Below, in pieces: positions 20,792 through 28,645 of a DNA stretch of 64,000 nucleotides. The stretch is taken from contig CAWFHL010000004.1 in assembly GCA_963815645.1 (NCBI GenBank), positions 62,001 through 126,000 of the forward strand, written 5' to 3'. This stretch comes from JBBRHQ01 sp963815645. Lineage in GTDB: Bacteria > Actinomycetota > Thermoleophilia > Solirubrobacterales > 70-9. Each line of letters starts with the position of its first letter. Position 1 is the first letter of the stretch. The position numbers were made by a program, and so were the translations under genes. Below the pieces are notes generated by a model. It did no database searches. It had not been told where the DNA came from and was given only the letters and a program-made list of their open reading frames with translations.

Positions 20792-22365
20792 TGCAGAAGC
20801 AAGCTCCCTCGATAACCCAGCTCGTGATCATCGCCGGCTTCACGCTGTCGTGCTTCGGGCTGCTGCTGTTCCTCTGGGTTTCCTTCGGCGGGCCGACCCC
20901 GCTGAAGGCTCAGGGCTACACGCTCAAGGTCCCGTTCAAGGAAGCCGGCCAGCTCGCCGAGCAGTCCGACGTGCGCATCTCAGGGGTCTCGGTCGGCAAG
21001 GTGACCGGGATCAACCTCGGGCACGGCAAGGACGCCGGCTCGGCGGTGGTGACGATCGAGCTCAACAACACATACGCGCCGATCCCCGAGAACACCCGGG
21101 CGATCCTCCGGCAGAAGACGCTGCTCGGGGAGACCTATGTCGAGCTCACCCCCGGCGACCGCAACGACCCGAATCTCCCCGACGGGGGTGAGCTCCCGCG
21201 CGCCCAGGTGGCCCCCTCGGTCGAGCTCGATGAAATATTCCGGACCTTCAACGCGAAGACGCGTGTGGCGTTCCAGAACTGGATGCGGGACGCCGCGGTC
21301 GCCTTCAGGGGCCGCGGTGAGGGCCTCAACGCCGCCTTCGGCCTGCTCGACCCGACCTTCACCGAAGCCAACAAGGTCGTCCGGGTGCTCGACACCCAGC
21401 GTGTCGCGGTGGGCCAATTCGTCCGCAACACGGGGGTCGTGCTGAACGCGCTGACCGCCCGCCAGGGCCAGCTCGCGAGCCTGATTCGCAACAGCAACGC
21501 CGTCTTCCAGACGACGGCGCGCCGAAACCAGGATCTCCGCTCCCTCTTCCTGGTCCTGCCCACCTTCCTCGACGAGTCGCGGCTGACGCTCGACCGGCTC
21601 GACCGCTTCGCGGCCAACACCAACCCAGTGATCACCCAGCTGCGCCCGGCGGTCCGCAACCTGGCGCCGGTGCTCAAGGACACGGGCACCCTGGCGCCGG
21701 TGCTGCGCGACTTCCTGATCGGCCTGCGGCCGGTGATCCGCGCCGCGCCGCATCAGTTCCCGGCGCTCCGCAAGTTCCTGCTCCAGGATCTGCCGCCTTT
21801 CCTCGGCCGGCTCGATCCCTACTTCCAGGATCTCGACCCGCTGCTGCAGGCCGTCGGCCTCTACAAGCGGGAGCTGACCGGATTCCTCGGCAACGGGGCT
21901 GCGGCGACCAACTCGACCAGCGCCGGGCCGGAGACGAACGACCACTTCTTCAAGCTGCTGCGCACCGGCGTCCCGCTGGGCCCGGACTCGCTCTCGGCCT
22001 ATCCGAAGCGGCTGCTCGTCAACCGGCCCAACGCCTATATCAAACCGGGAGGCAACATCAACGTGGGCAACGGCGGCCTGCGCTCGTTCGAGACGCGCCA
22101 GTGCTCGACCGGGATCAACGCGATCCTGCGCGACTGGAGCACCCTGAGCGCGGGCGAGCAGACCACCTTCCAGACCTCCACAGGAACCGCCACGCCGGCT
22201 GACGCCCAGGACCTCTATGACCGGATCCGGCTCTTCGCCTTCGCCGGCCAGACCAACTCGAACACCCTGCCGACACCACCCTGCGTGGCGCAGGGGACCA
22301 ATACGCCCCTGGGCCAGCCGGGGCAGCCCGCGACCAAGTACCTGCACGTTTTCTCGAGGCCGTAA
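20791..22365 (+). CDS. MCE/MlaD-family protein 6
   Basis: 524 residues. Membrane anchor (LVIIAGFTLSCFGLLLFLWV), MlaD domain (YTLKVPFKEAGQLAEQSDVR, SGVSVGKVTGINLG, LRQKTLLGETYVELTPGD), and a helical region with VELDEIFRTFNAKTRVAFQN. Last gene of the six-member array, overlapping the previous stop by one base. The array ends here with no ATPase or accessory Mas genes after it. Confidence 0.82.
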   Translation: MQKQAPSITQLVIIAGFTLSCFGLLLFLWVSFGGPTPLKAQGYTLKVPFKEAGQLAEQSDVRISGVSVGKVTGINLGHGKDAGSAVVTIELNNTYAPIPENTRAILRQKTLLGETYVELTPGDRNDPNLPDGGELPRAQVAPSVELDEIFRTFNAKTRVAFQNWMRDAAVAFRGRGEGLNAAFGLLDPTFTEANKVVRVLDTQRVAVGQFVRNTGVVLNALTARQGQLASLIRNSNAVFQTTARRNQDLRSLFLVLPTFLDESRLTLDRLDRFAANTNPVITQLRPAVRNLAPVLKDTGTLAPVLRDFLIGLRPVIRAAPHQFPALRKFLLQDLPPFLGRLDPYFQDLDPLLQAVGLYKRELTGFLGNGAAATNSTSAGPETNDHFFKLLRTGVPLGPDSLSAYPKRLLVNRPNAYIKPGGNINVGNGGLRSFETRQCSTGINAILRDWSTLSAGEQTTFQTSTGTATPADAQDLYDRIRLFAFAGQTNSNTLPTPPCVAQGTNTPLGQPGQPATKYLHVFSRP

Positions 22366-22548
22366 CGGGTAGTAGGTATCTGGGTATATGAAGGCAAGCA
22401 GGGAGGAGGGACCGCAACTTCAGGTCTCGCCTCGTTTTCTGGAATCGCGGCCGAAGATTGATAGGTTCGGGCCGGGAGAGATAGCCGCGGATGTGCCGCG
22501 GGAAATTTGGCGCCCGCGTAGGCGTCAGGACCAAGGAGAGTTGAAGGA

Positions 22549-23409
22549 ATGCGGAAGCGCAAGCATCTGATTTGGGTGCTGGGCCTGGCCCTAGCGTTGG
22601 GCGTCTCAGCTATCGCGGTCGGTGCCGGCAACACGTCCAACACGCAGACGATGTCGGTCACCGTTTCGCCGAGCAAGCAGTCGAAGAAGAAGTTCGGCAA
22701 CGCCAGGCTGCGGAGCCTCACGACCACCGGGACCACCGGAAGCGGTGCGTTCTCGATCACGCCGATCCAGGGAAATCCCGGTGCGGTGATCTTCTATGAC
22801 AAGGACATCAAGTTCGACAACAAGGGACTGCCGACATGCACCCTGTCGAAGCTGATCGGGACGACGCCGGACCAGGCCCTCAGCCGGTGCCGCAGGGCAA
22901 AGGTCGGTACGGGTCAGTTGACGGTCGGTCTGGCCGGCAGCCCTGCTCCGGGCGCTGAGACAGGCGGCTCGATTCTGGCCTTCAACGGGGTGCCGAAGAA
23001 TGGCCACCCGATCCTCTATCTGCACGTCAGGGTCCCGCTGATCTCCAGCACCAGCATCCTCACGGCAACCCTGGTCAAGGTGCACGCCGCGAAGTACGGC
23101 TGGAAGCTCAACGTCAAGATCGATCCGCTGCCCAACGGCGCAGCCGCCAAGGTGTTCGACGTCACTGTCGGGCGCAAGCCGTGGATCACGAAGCGCCACA
23201 AGACCATCCGCAAGGTGATCCACCGCCACCATCGCAGGATCGTCAAGAGGATCCGCAAGACGATCAAGACCAAGCACTACTACGTCTCGGCCAAGTGCGC
23301 CGACGGCAAGTGGGACTTCAAGGGGTCGTTCAAGTACCTGAGCAACGGCGGCCCAATCAAGTCCGGTTCTCTTGGTACGACGAGCAGTCAGAACTGCACC
23401 AAGAGGTAG
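22549..23409 (+). CDS. Secreted protein of unknown function
   Basis: 286 residues with a classical signal peptide (basic RKRKH, then LIWVLGLALALGVSAIAVGA) and an extracellular beta-rich body. Two Cys pairs (CTLSKLIGTT...C; C near 260 and a C-terminal CTKR) may form disulfides. A strongly basic stretch near residues 215-245 (KRHKTIRKVIHRHHRRIVKR) is unusual and could bind polyanions such as teichoic acid or nucleic acid. RBS AAGGAGAG upstream. Follows the MCE array by 183 bp, with its own likely promoter. No family recognised. Confidence 0.7.
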   Translation: MRKRKHLIWVLGLALALGVSAIAVGAGNTSNTQTMSVTVSPSKQSKKKFGNARLRSLTTTGTTGSGAFSITPIQGNPGAVIFYDKDIKFDNKGLPTCTLSKLIGTTPDQALSRCRRAKVGTGQLTVGLAGSPAPGAETGGSILAFNGVPKNGHPILYLHVRVPLISSTSILTATLVKVHAAKYGWKLNVKIDPLPNGAAAKVFDVTVGRKPWITKRHKTIRKVIHRHHRRIVKRIRKTIKTKHYYVSAKCADGKWDFKGSFKYLSNGGPIKSGSLGTTSSQNCTKR

Positions 23410-23438
23410 CGATCGCCCAGCGACTCGCAAGAAGTTCC

Positions 23439-23468
23439 GAGAAGGGCGGCCTCCGGGCCGCCCTTCTC
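23439..23468. terminator. Rho-independent-like terminator
   Basis: A perfect 13-bp stem, GAGAAGGGCGGCC against its complement, with loop TCCG and a following TTTG. Placed between the secreted-protein gene and the opposing tRNA-Leu, it can serve both strands. Confidence 0.8.
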
Positions 23469-23478
23469 TTTGCCTCGA

Positions 23479-23562
23479 TGCGGCTGAGAGGAGTCGAACC
23501 TCCACGTCCCGAAGGACACAGGCACCTGAAGCCTGCGCGTCTACCAGTTCCGCCACAGCCGC
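23479..23562 (-). tRNA. tRNA-Leu (CAG)
   Basis: 84-nt gene on the minus strand. The acceptor stem GCGGCTG pairs with CAGCCGC, with A as discriminator. The anticodon loop TTCAGGT in a CAGGC/GCCTG stem gives CAG. A long variable arm (TGTCCTTCGGGACG) and T-loop GGTTCGACTCC are as expected for a class II leucine tRNA. CCA is not encoded. Confidence 0.93.
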
Positions 23563-23615
23563 GGGAGCAAGGCAATTTAGCGATCCGGTCCCGGCTGAGA
23601 GGCCCGGGCTGTCGC

Positions 23616-23621
23616 TAGAAT
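23616..23621 (+). promoter_or_regulatory. -10 element of tRNA-Glu
   Basis: TAGAAT lies 13 nt before the first base of the tRNA, a suitable distance for a -10 box with transcription starting a few bases upstream of the mature 5' end. Confidence 0.5.
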
Positions 23622-23634
23622 CGGCGGCGTCCGC

Positions 23635-23707
23635 GCCGCTATCGTCTAGGGGACTAGGACGCCGGATTCTCAGTCCGGAAACCGGGGTTCGAATCCCCGT
23701 AGCGGTG
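23635..23707 (+). tRNA. tRNA-Glu (CTC)
   Basis: 73-nt gene. GCCGCTA pairs with TAGCGGT (closing G-U) and G is the discriminator. D-arm GTCTAGGGGACTAGGAC, anticodon stem-loop CCGGATTCTCAGTCCGG (CTC anticodon) and T-arm CCGGGGTTCGAATCCCCG are complete. Confidence 0.93.
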
Positions 23708-23774
23708 CCTCTCGGACCGCGCTTCAGCGCGGTTTCCGAGTAACTGAAGCGTCCTCAAGGACCATTGGCCGGCC

Positions 23775-24665
23775 TTGGTTGAAGTACTCTCGGGCGAATT
23801 GCGGATCACGACCTGGAACGTCAACTCGGTCAGGCAGCGTTTGCCGCGATTGCTTCCATGGCTTGACGAGCGGCAACCGGACGTCGTTTGCCTGCAGGAG
23901 ACCAAGCTCGCCGACGAAGCTTTCTCCGAGCTGCTCGGCGAGGAGCTCGGGCAACGGGGCTACGCCTTCGCCGTTCACGGCGAGGCGACGTGGAACGGGG
24001 TGGCCATCCTCTCGCGTGTCGGGCTTGACGGAGTTTCGGTTGGCTTGGGTGACGAAGCGCCCGGATTCCCGCACCCCGAGGCCCGAGCGGTCGCCGCCAC
24101 CTGCGGCGGCGTCCGGGTGTTCTCTGTCTACGTGCCGAACGGCCGCGTGCCGGACTCCGACCATTACCGCTACAAGCTCGCCTGGCTGGCATCGTTGGGG
24201 GAGGCAATCGCGGTCGGCCCGGAGGAGGCGGTGGTCTGCGGGGACTTCAACATCGCTCCGACCGACCAGGACGTGTTCGATCCGGACGCGTATGTCGGCC
24301 AGACCCACGTGACCGAGCCCGAGCGAGAGGCCCTGGCCGAGCTCCAGGCGCTGGACCTGCACGACGTCGTGCGTGACCGCTGGCCGGACGAGACGGTGTT
24401 CACCTACTGGGACTACCGCGCCGGGATGTTTCACCAGGACCTCGGGATGCGAATCGACCTGGTGCTGGCGAGCGTGCCCGTCGCGGGCCGTGTCGTGGCG
24501 GCCTGGGTTGATCGGCAGGCACGCAAAGGCGGCGGTCCCAGCGACCACGCGCCAGTGATCGTCGACCTCGACGTGGCGCCCGACGGAGACACGGGACCGG
24601 TCGTGCCACCACCGTCGCGGCCGGTTCGAAAACGCGGCGCCTTCAAGTTGCCCCAGTCGCCCTGA
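23775..24665 (+). CDS. xthA: Exodeoxyribonuclease III / AP endonuclease
   Basis: 296-residue Mg-dependent nuclease of the exonuclease III/APE family, acting in base excision repair at abasic sites. Motifs: TTWNVNSVRQRLP, CLQETKLADE (catalytic Glu), YVPNGR, CGDFNIAPTDQD (Asp/Asn pair), YWDYRAG and the C-terminal GPSDHAPV with the catalytic Asp-His. TTG start at 23775 assumed (a second in-frame TTG lies at 23805). Convergent with the LigD-type polymerase gene, 13 bp apart, so two DNA-repair genes are adjacent. Confidence 0.88.
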   Translation: MVEVLSGELRITTWNVNSVRQRLPRLLPWLDERQPDVVCLQETKLADEAFSELLGEELGQRGYAFAVHGEATWNGVAILSRVGLDGVSVGLGDEAPGFPHPEARAVAATCGGVRVFSVYVPNGRVPDSDHYRYKLAWLASLGEAIAVGPEEAVVCGDFNIAPTDQDVFDPDAYVGQTHVTEPEREALAELQALDLHDVVRDRWPDETVFTYWDYRAGMFHQDLGMRIDLVLASVPVAGRVVAAWVDRQARKGGGPSDHAPVIVDLDVAPDGDTGPVVPPPSRPVRKRGAFKLPQSP

Positions 24666-24678
24666 ACTCCGCAGGTCC

Positions 24679-25737
24679 TCAGTGGGGCCGGTCCCTGTCG
24701 CGCGACGGCTGCACGCGCTTCGGCTCGCCCGGCATCTTCGGATAGTCGGGCGGGTAGGGCTTCTCGGCCTCCCCCTCGGCCTCGAATCTCTCGAACATCT
24801 GCAGGAGGGGCTCGAGCGAATGGTCGACGTCGTCGATCGCCGCATGGCGATCTCCCATCTCGGAGAAACGCCCCGGCATCGTCGCGACCGTGAAGTCTTC
24901 GGGGACGACCTCACCAAGCTCGTCCCAGTTCACCGGGGCGGAGACCGGTGCGCCCGGCTTCGGTCGCACGCTGTACGCCGAGGCGATGGTGCGATCGCGG
25001 GCGTTTTGGTTGTAGTCGACGAAGATGCGCTCCCCGCGCTCCTCCTTCCACCAGTTCGTGGTCACCTGACCGGGTAGCCGGTGTTCGAGCTCGCGTCCAA
25101 ACGCGATCGCGGCATGGCGGACCTCGGTGAAGGTCCAGCGCGGCTCGATCCGCACATATATGTGGATGCCGCGGCCTCCGGATGTCTTCGGGAAGCCGCG
25201 GTAGCCGAGCTCCTCCAGAAGCTGACGTGCCTCGCCGGCGACCCGGACGGCGTCGGCGAAATCGGTTCCTGGCTGGGGGTCGAGATCGAGGCGCAGCTCA
25301 TCCGGGTGGTCGACGTCGTCGTCGCGGACGGGCCAGGGATGAAAGGTGATCGTGCCCATCTGGGCCGCCCAGGCGACGACCGCGACCTCGCTTGGGCAGA
25401 TCTCGTCGGCGTGGCGGCCGGACGGGAAGCGGATCCTTGCGGTCTGCACGTAGTCCGGTGCTCCGCGAGGGATGCGCTTCTGAAAGAAGGCGTCGCCGCC
25501 GCCCCTCTCCCGAGTCGAGAGAACGAAGCCGGGAAGCACGCCCTTCGGCCAGCGCTCGAGGGTCGTCGGGCGCCGCTCGAGCGCGCCCATGATGCCCTCG
25601 CCAACGGCGATGTAGTAGTTGACGACGTCGAGCTTGGTGAACGCCTTCGAGCGCTCGGTCTTCGGGAAGATGACCCGGTCCGGGCTGGAGATCCGCAGTT
25701 CCCGTCCGTCTGCCTCCACGAATGTCGCCTTCGACAC
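24679..25737 (-). CDS. LigD-type polymerase/primase domain protein
   Basis: 352-residue stand-alone archaeo-eukaryotic-primase-fold polymerase like the PolDom of LigD. It has SSPDRVIFPKTERSKAFTKL, the metal-binding LRLDLDPQPG (paired Asp), KTSGGRGIHIYV, and FVDYNQNARDRTIASAYSVR near the third acidic residue. LigD polymerases add ribonucleotides and fill gaps during Ku-dependent end joining; neither a ligase domain nor ku is in the window. The GTG at 25737 is chosen because TACGCT lies 7 nt upstream (25745-25750 on the complement) and the conserved sequence begins right there. A longer upstream frame is Arg-rich and unconvincing. Confidence 0.85.
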   Translation of the reverse strand: MSKATFVEADGRELRISSPDRVIFPKTERSKAFTKLDVVNYYIAVGEGIMGALERRPTTLERWPKGVLPGFVLSTRERGGGDAFFQKRIPRGAPDYVQTARIRFPSGRHADEICPSEVAVVAWAAQMGTITFHPWPVRDDDVDHPDELRLDLDPQPGTDFADAVRVAGEARQLLEELGYRGFPKTSGGRGIHIYVRIEPRWTFTEVRHAAIAFGRELEHRLPGQVTTNWWKEERGERIFVDYNQNARDRTIASAYSVRPKPGAPVSAPVNWDELGEVVPEDFTVATMPGRFSEMGDRHAAIDDVDHSLEPLLQMFERFEAEGEAEKPYPPDYPKMPGEPKRVQPSRDRDRPH

Positions 25738-25861
25738 CGCCTGGAGCGTACGCCCCACGGATTCTGATCTGCGGAACCCGGGTTCGAATGCCGGATGCAG
25801 TGCTTTGGGATGATCGCGGGATGAAGGCTCACTGCACGAGCTCGTCGATCCGGCTCGCCTG

Positions 25862-26314
25862 ATGCAGGCCCGGGCGATCCGCGCTCGCAACGGGGCCCTC
25901 GCCGGCGCTGCCGCCTCCCTCGTCTGGGCCGCCCAGCAACCGCTCGACAAGAAGGTGGGCGGCTCGCGCTATGACGACGTCGAGCTGCTCGGGAAGCTGG
26001 TCACCGCCAGCCGTGCGTGGCCCGCCGCCGGCCTCGCCCTGCACCTCGGCAACGGGGTGGCGTTCGGCTGCAGCTACGCGTTCGTCGCACCCAACCTCCG
26101 CGGACCCCCGTACTTGCGCGGGCTTGGCGCCGCGATGGCCGAGAACTTCGGGCTCTGGCCGCTGGTCGCGGTCACCGATCGCTTCCATCCGAGCCGCCGC
26201 GAGCTGGAGCGACTGAGCGGAAACAGACGCGCTCTGGCCCAAGCGACCTGGCGGCACGCGATCTTCGGGGTCGTCCTAGGGATCGCCGAGGCGCGGCTCA
26301 ACGGTCGCCCTTGA
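25862..26314 (+). CDS. Hypothetical membrane-associated protein
   Basis: 150 residues with several moderately hydrophobic helices (GALAGAAASLVWAAQ; WPAAGLALHLGNGVAFGCSY; FGLWPLVAVTD; HAIFGVVLGIAEARL). It resembles small integral membrane proteins of unknown role in actinobacteria; no catalytic motif is visible. Divergent from the polymerase gene and convergent with the DUF4235 gene seven bases away. Confidence 0.6.
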   Translation: MQARAIRARNGALAGAAASLVWAAQQPLDKKVGGSRYDDVELLGKLVTASRAWPAAGLALHLGNGVAFGCSYAFVAPNLRGPPYLRGLGAAMAENFGLWPLVAVTDRFHPSRRELERLSGNRRALAQATWRHAIFGVVLGIAEARLNGRP

Positions 26315-26321
26315 GCGGGAC

Positions 26322-26597
26322 CTACTCGGGCTCCGGCGCTTCCTCGCCGGGCCAGGAGCCCGTCAGCCGTGCGAACGAGCGTCGCGCCCCGTGGTCGGTG
26401 AGGCCCTTGACCAGCCTGAAGATCGCCCCCTCTATGAGCAGGGCGAGCAGCAGCTTCGGCCATTGAAACTCCCGGTGCTTTGGATCGGGGGGCTCCTGAT
26501 CATCGACCAGTCCCCAGAGCTTCTCGAAGGCCTTCTGGCCGACCATGCCGGCGATCAGCCCGGCTCCGATGCTGATCGGCAGGAAGAGAAATTTCAT
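26322..26597 (-). CDS. DUF4235 family membrane protein
   Basis: 91 residues with an N-terminal hydrophobic stretch (FLPISIGAGLIAGMVG), GQKAFEKLWGLVDDQEPPDP, and a second segment PKLLLALLIEGAIFRLVKG, ending ARLTGSWPGEE. This pattern is characteristic of DUF4235. Function unknown. It lies downstream of the BrkB-like gene on the same strand, probably co-transcribed. Confidence 0.78.
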   Translation of the reverse strand: MKFLFLPISIGAGLIAGMVGQKAFEKLWGLVDDQEPPDPKHREFQWPKLLLALLIEGAIFRLVKGLTDHGARRSFARLTGSWPGEEAPEPE

Positions 26598-26674
26598 CTC
26601 ATGCTCCTAGCGCTGACGATTCCGGGTGCTCGATCCGGGTGGCTGTGTGCATCTTTGCCAAGTTCTTCTTTCGC

Positions 26675-27649
26675 TCAGGTGGTTCGCGGTTCCTTGGGCT
26701 CTGCTCGAGGCTCGAGCTGGATTTCTCGCTCGGCCCGGGGGGTTCCTTCATCGAGCTCCAGGCTCCGCTCTCGCTCGGCGTTCAGCTGGTGGCCGAAGAG
26801 GATCGCCAGATTGGTGATCCACAACCAAATCAGTAGCACGACAAGCCCGGCGAGCGTCCCGTAGGTCTTGTTGTAGGAGCCGAAGTTGGCAACGAACAGG
26901 GCGAAGGCCGCCGAGGCGATGATCCAGGCCACCAGGGCGACGACGCTCCCAGGAGTCACCCACCGGAAGCCGCGGATCTTGACGTTCGGGGACGCGTAGT
27001 AGAGCAACGAGATCATCGTGATGAAGAGCAGGGCCAGGACAGGCCACTTGGCGATGTCCCAGACGGTCGTCGCGGTGCTGGAGATCCCGATCGGCTCGGC
27101 GACCGCCTCGACGATCGGTCCGGTGAGCGCGAGGCCGAGAGCGACGAGCGCCATCAGCAAGATCATCGCCAGGGTGACCAGCATCTGCAGCGGGCGCAGC
27201 CTCCAGAAGGGTCGCCCTTCGGAGGTCTCGTAGATGATGTTCGAGGCCCGGATGAAGGCGCCGACGTAGCCCGAAGCCGACCACAGCGCGGCGAGGAGAC
27301 CGGCGATCAGGGCGATTCCGGCGCCGCTTCGGTCCGACGTGATCGACCTGATCGGGTCGGCGAAGGTCTTGGCGGCGGAGCTCGGCCCGAGCGACTTGAC
27401 GATGTCGGTGATCGTCGAGGTCGTGGACTTCGGGTCTCCGAACAGACCGACGATCGCGACGAGGGCGATCAGCGCCGGGAACAGCGAGAGAAGGCCGTAG
27501 TAGGTGAGCGCCGCGGCCCAGTCGGTCAGGTTGTCCTCCTGGAACTCGCTCGCGGTCCGCTTCAGCGTGGCGAGGAGACTGGTTTCGGGCCCGGTCCCCC
27601 CGGGCCGCTCCTCGCGCCGCCGCCCCTCCTGCTCCCCGTTGCTTGCCAC
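26675..27649 (-). CDS. YihY/BrkB family inner-membrane protein
   Basis: 324 residues with six membrane helices. Landmarks include NLTDWAAALTYYGLLSLFPA, IALIAGLLAALWSASGYVGA, YETSEGRPFWRLRPLQML, YYASPNVKIRGFRWVTPGS and NFGSYNKTYGTLAGLVVLLI, all typical of the family. Once misannotated as RNase BN, these proteins have no settled function. GTG start at 27649 chosen (ASNGEQEG follows). The C-terminal tail is charged and cytoplasmic. Upstream sequence carries two copies of a shared motif described at 27704. Confidence 0.85.
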   Translation of the reverse strand: MASNGEQEGRRREERPGGTGPETSLLATLKRTASEFQEDNLTDWAAALTYYGLLSLFPALIALVAIVGLFGDPKSTTSTITDIVKSLGPSSAAKTFADPIRSITSDRSGAGIALIAGLLAALWSASGYVGAFIRASNIIYETSEGRPFWRLRPLQMLVTLAMILLMALVALGLALTGPIVEAVAEPIGISSTATTVWDIAKWPVLALLFITMISLLYYASPNVKIRGFRWVTPGSVVALVAWIIASAAFALFVANFGSYNKTYGTLAGLVVLLIWLWITNLAILFGHQLNAERERSLELDEGTPRAEREIQLEPRAEPKEPRTT

Positions 27650-27703
27650 ACCATGGATCTGCCCCGCAGCCGAGCGCGATAAACCCCGCCGAGCAGGCAC
27701 ACA

Positions 27704-27750
27704 CCCAGGGGTAGGACACCTCAGGTGTGCGTGTTCTAGCCCCCGGGTCC
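27704..27750. promoter_or_regulatory. Paired inverted operator-like motif
   Basis: ACCCAGGGGTAGGACACC on the plus strand and ACCCGGGGGCTAGAACACGC on the minus strand face each other between the divergent BrkB and RTX genes. A related copy, ACCCCAGGGGTAGGAACACC, occurs upstream of the regulator gene at 28646-29581. Sharing across promoters suggests a common DNA-binding protein; this is inference from three sites. Confidence 0.4.
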
Positions 27751-27837
27751 CTTGTTTCCCCTGCTTCTGGGCCGTTTTATTGGCCGCGACGACCGGCTCC
27801 AGTCCGACCGGAAACATCAACCGCAGGAGGGGCATAG

Positions 27838-28584
27838 ATGATTTTCAGACGCAGGATGGGCGCGGTGGTCGCAGCGTTCTCGGTCCTCGCGCTCTCGGTC
27901 GGAGTGGCGAGTGCCGCGACGATCGTCGGCGACGGCACCGACAACGTGCTCACCGGGACGCCGCAGGCCGACCAGATCGATGCCAAGGGAGGCAATGACA
28001 CGGTCACGGCGCTTGCCGGAGCGGACCTGGTTCGTGCCGGTGAGGGCAATGACAGCGTCGACGCCGGCCCGGGCAACGACCGGGTCCGCGGTGGCCCCGG
28101 CGATGACAGGGTCCGCGGAGGTGGGGGACACGATCTGATCACCACCGGCGACGGCAACGACACGGTCGCAGGCGGCGAGAAGGCCGACGAGATCCTCGGC
28201 CAGGCCGGCGACGACCGGCTCTCCGGCGGCGACGGCCGTGACCTGCTGCGCGGTCGCGAGGGCGATGACCGCGTGATCGGCGACGACGGCGCTGACGTGA
28301 TCTACGCCGGACCGGGTGTCGACAGGATCGCCGGAGCCCACGGCCCGGACCGGCTGTTCGCCCGGGCGCAGTCAGATGTCCCGAAGCCGGGGGTCGACAC
28401 GGTCAATGGCGGCGACGGCGACGACCACATCTACGTTCGCGACGGCGAGGCCGACAAGGTCAGCTGCGGCGACGGCCGGGACGTGGTGATCGCCGACCGC
28501 CAGGACGTGATTCGGAGGAACTGCGAGCGGGTCCGGATCGGCGTGCCGAAGCCCAGCGACGACGACGGCGAGGTCGGCGCCTAG
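27838..28584 (+). CDS. Secreted RTX-type calcium-binding repeat protein
   Basis: 248 residues. Signal peptide (MGAVVAAFSVLALSVGVASA), then about a dozen hemolysin-type repeats of the GGxGxDxV/L kind (KGGNDTVTALAGADLV, GPGNDRVRGGPGDDRVRG, GGDGRDLLRGREGDDRVIG) that fold as Ca-binding beta rolls in this family. The C-terminus ends in the typical DVVIADRQDVIRRNCERVRI block with a Cys pair. No enzyme domain is present, so a structural or adhesive surface role is more likely than toxicity. RBS GCAGGAGG upstream. Confidence 0.85.
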   Translation: MIFRRRMGAVVAAFSVLALSVGVASAATIVGDGTDNVLTGTPQADQIDAKGGNDTVTALAGADLVRAGEGNDSVDAGPGNDRVRGGPGDDRVRGGGGHDLITTGDGNDTVAGGEKADEILGQAGDDRLSGGDGRDLLRGREGDDRVIGDDGADVIYAGPGVDRIAGAHGPDRLFARAQSDVPKPGVDTVNGGDGDDHIYVRDGEADKVSCGDGRDVVIADRQDVIRRNCERVRIGVPKPSDDDGEVGA

Positions 28585-28610
28585 CGCGACCTCGGGCTCG
28601 ATCGACGCAA

Positions 28611-28640
28611 GGAAGGCGGGGCCGCGAGGCCCCGCCTTCC
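28611..28640. terminator. Bidirectional terminator
   Basis: A perfect 13-bp stem (GGAAGGCGGGGCC) with loop GCGA between the convergent RTX and regulator genes. Confidence 0.8.
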
Positions 28641-28645
28641 TGCGT

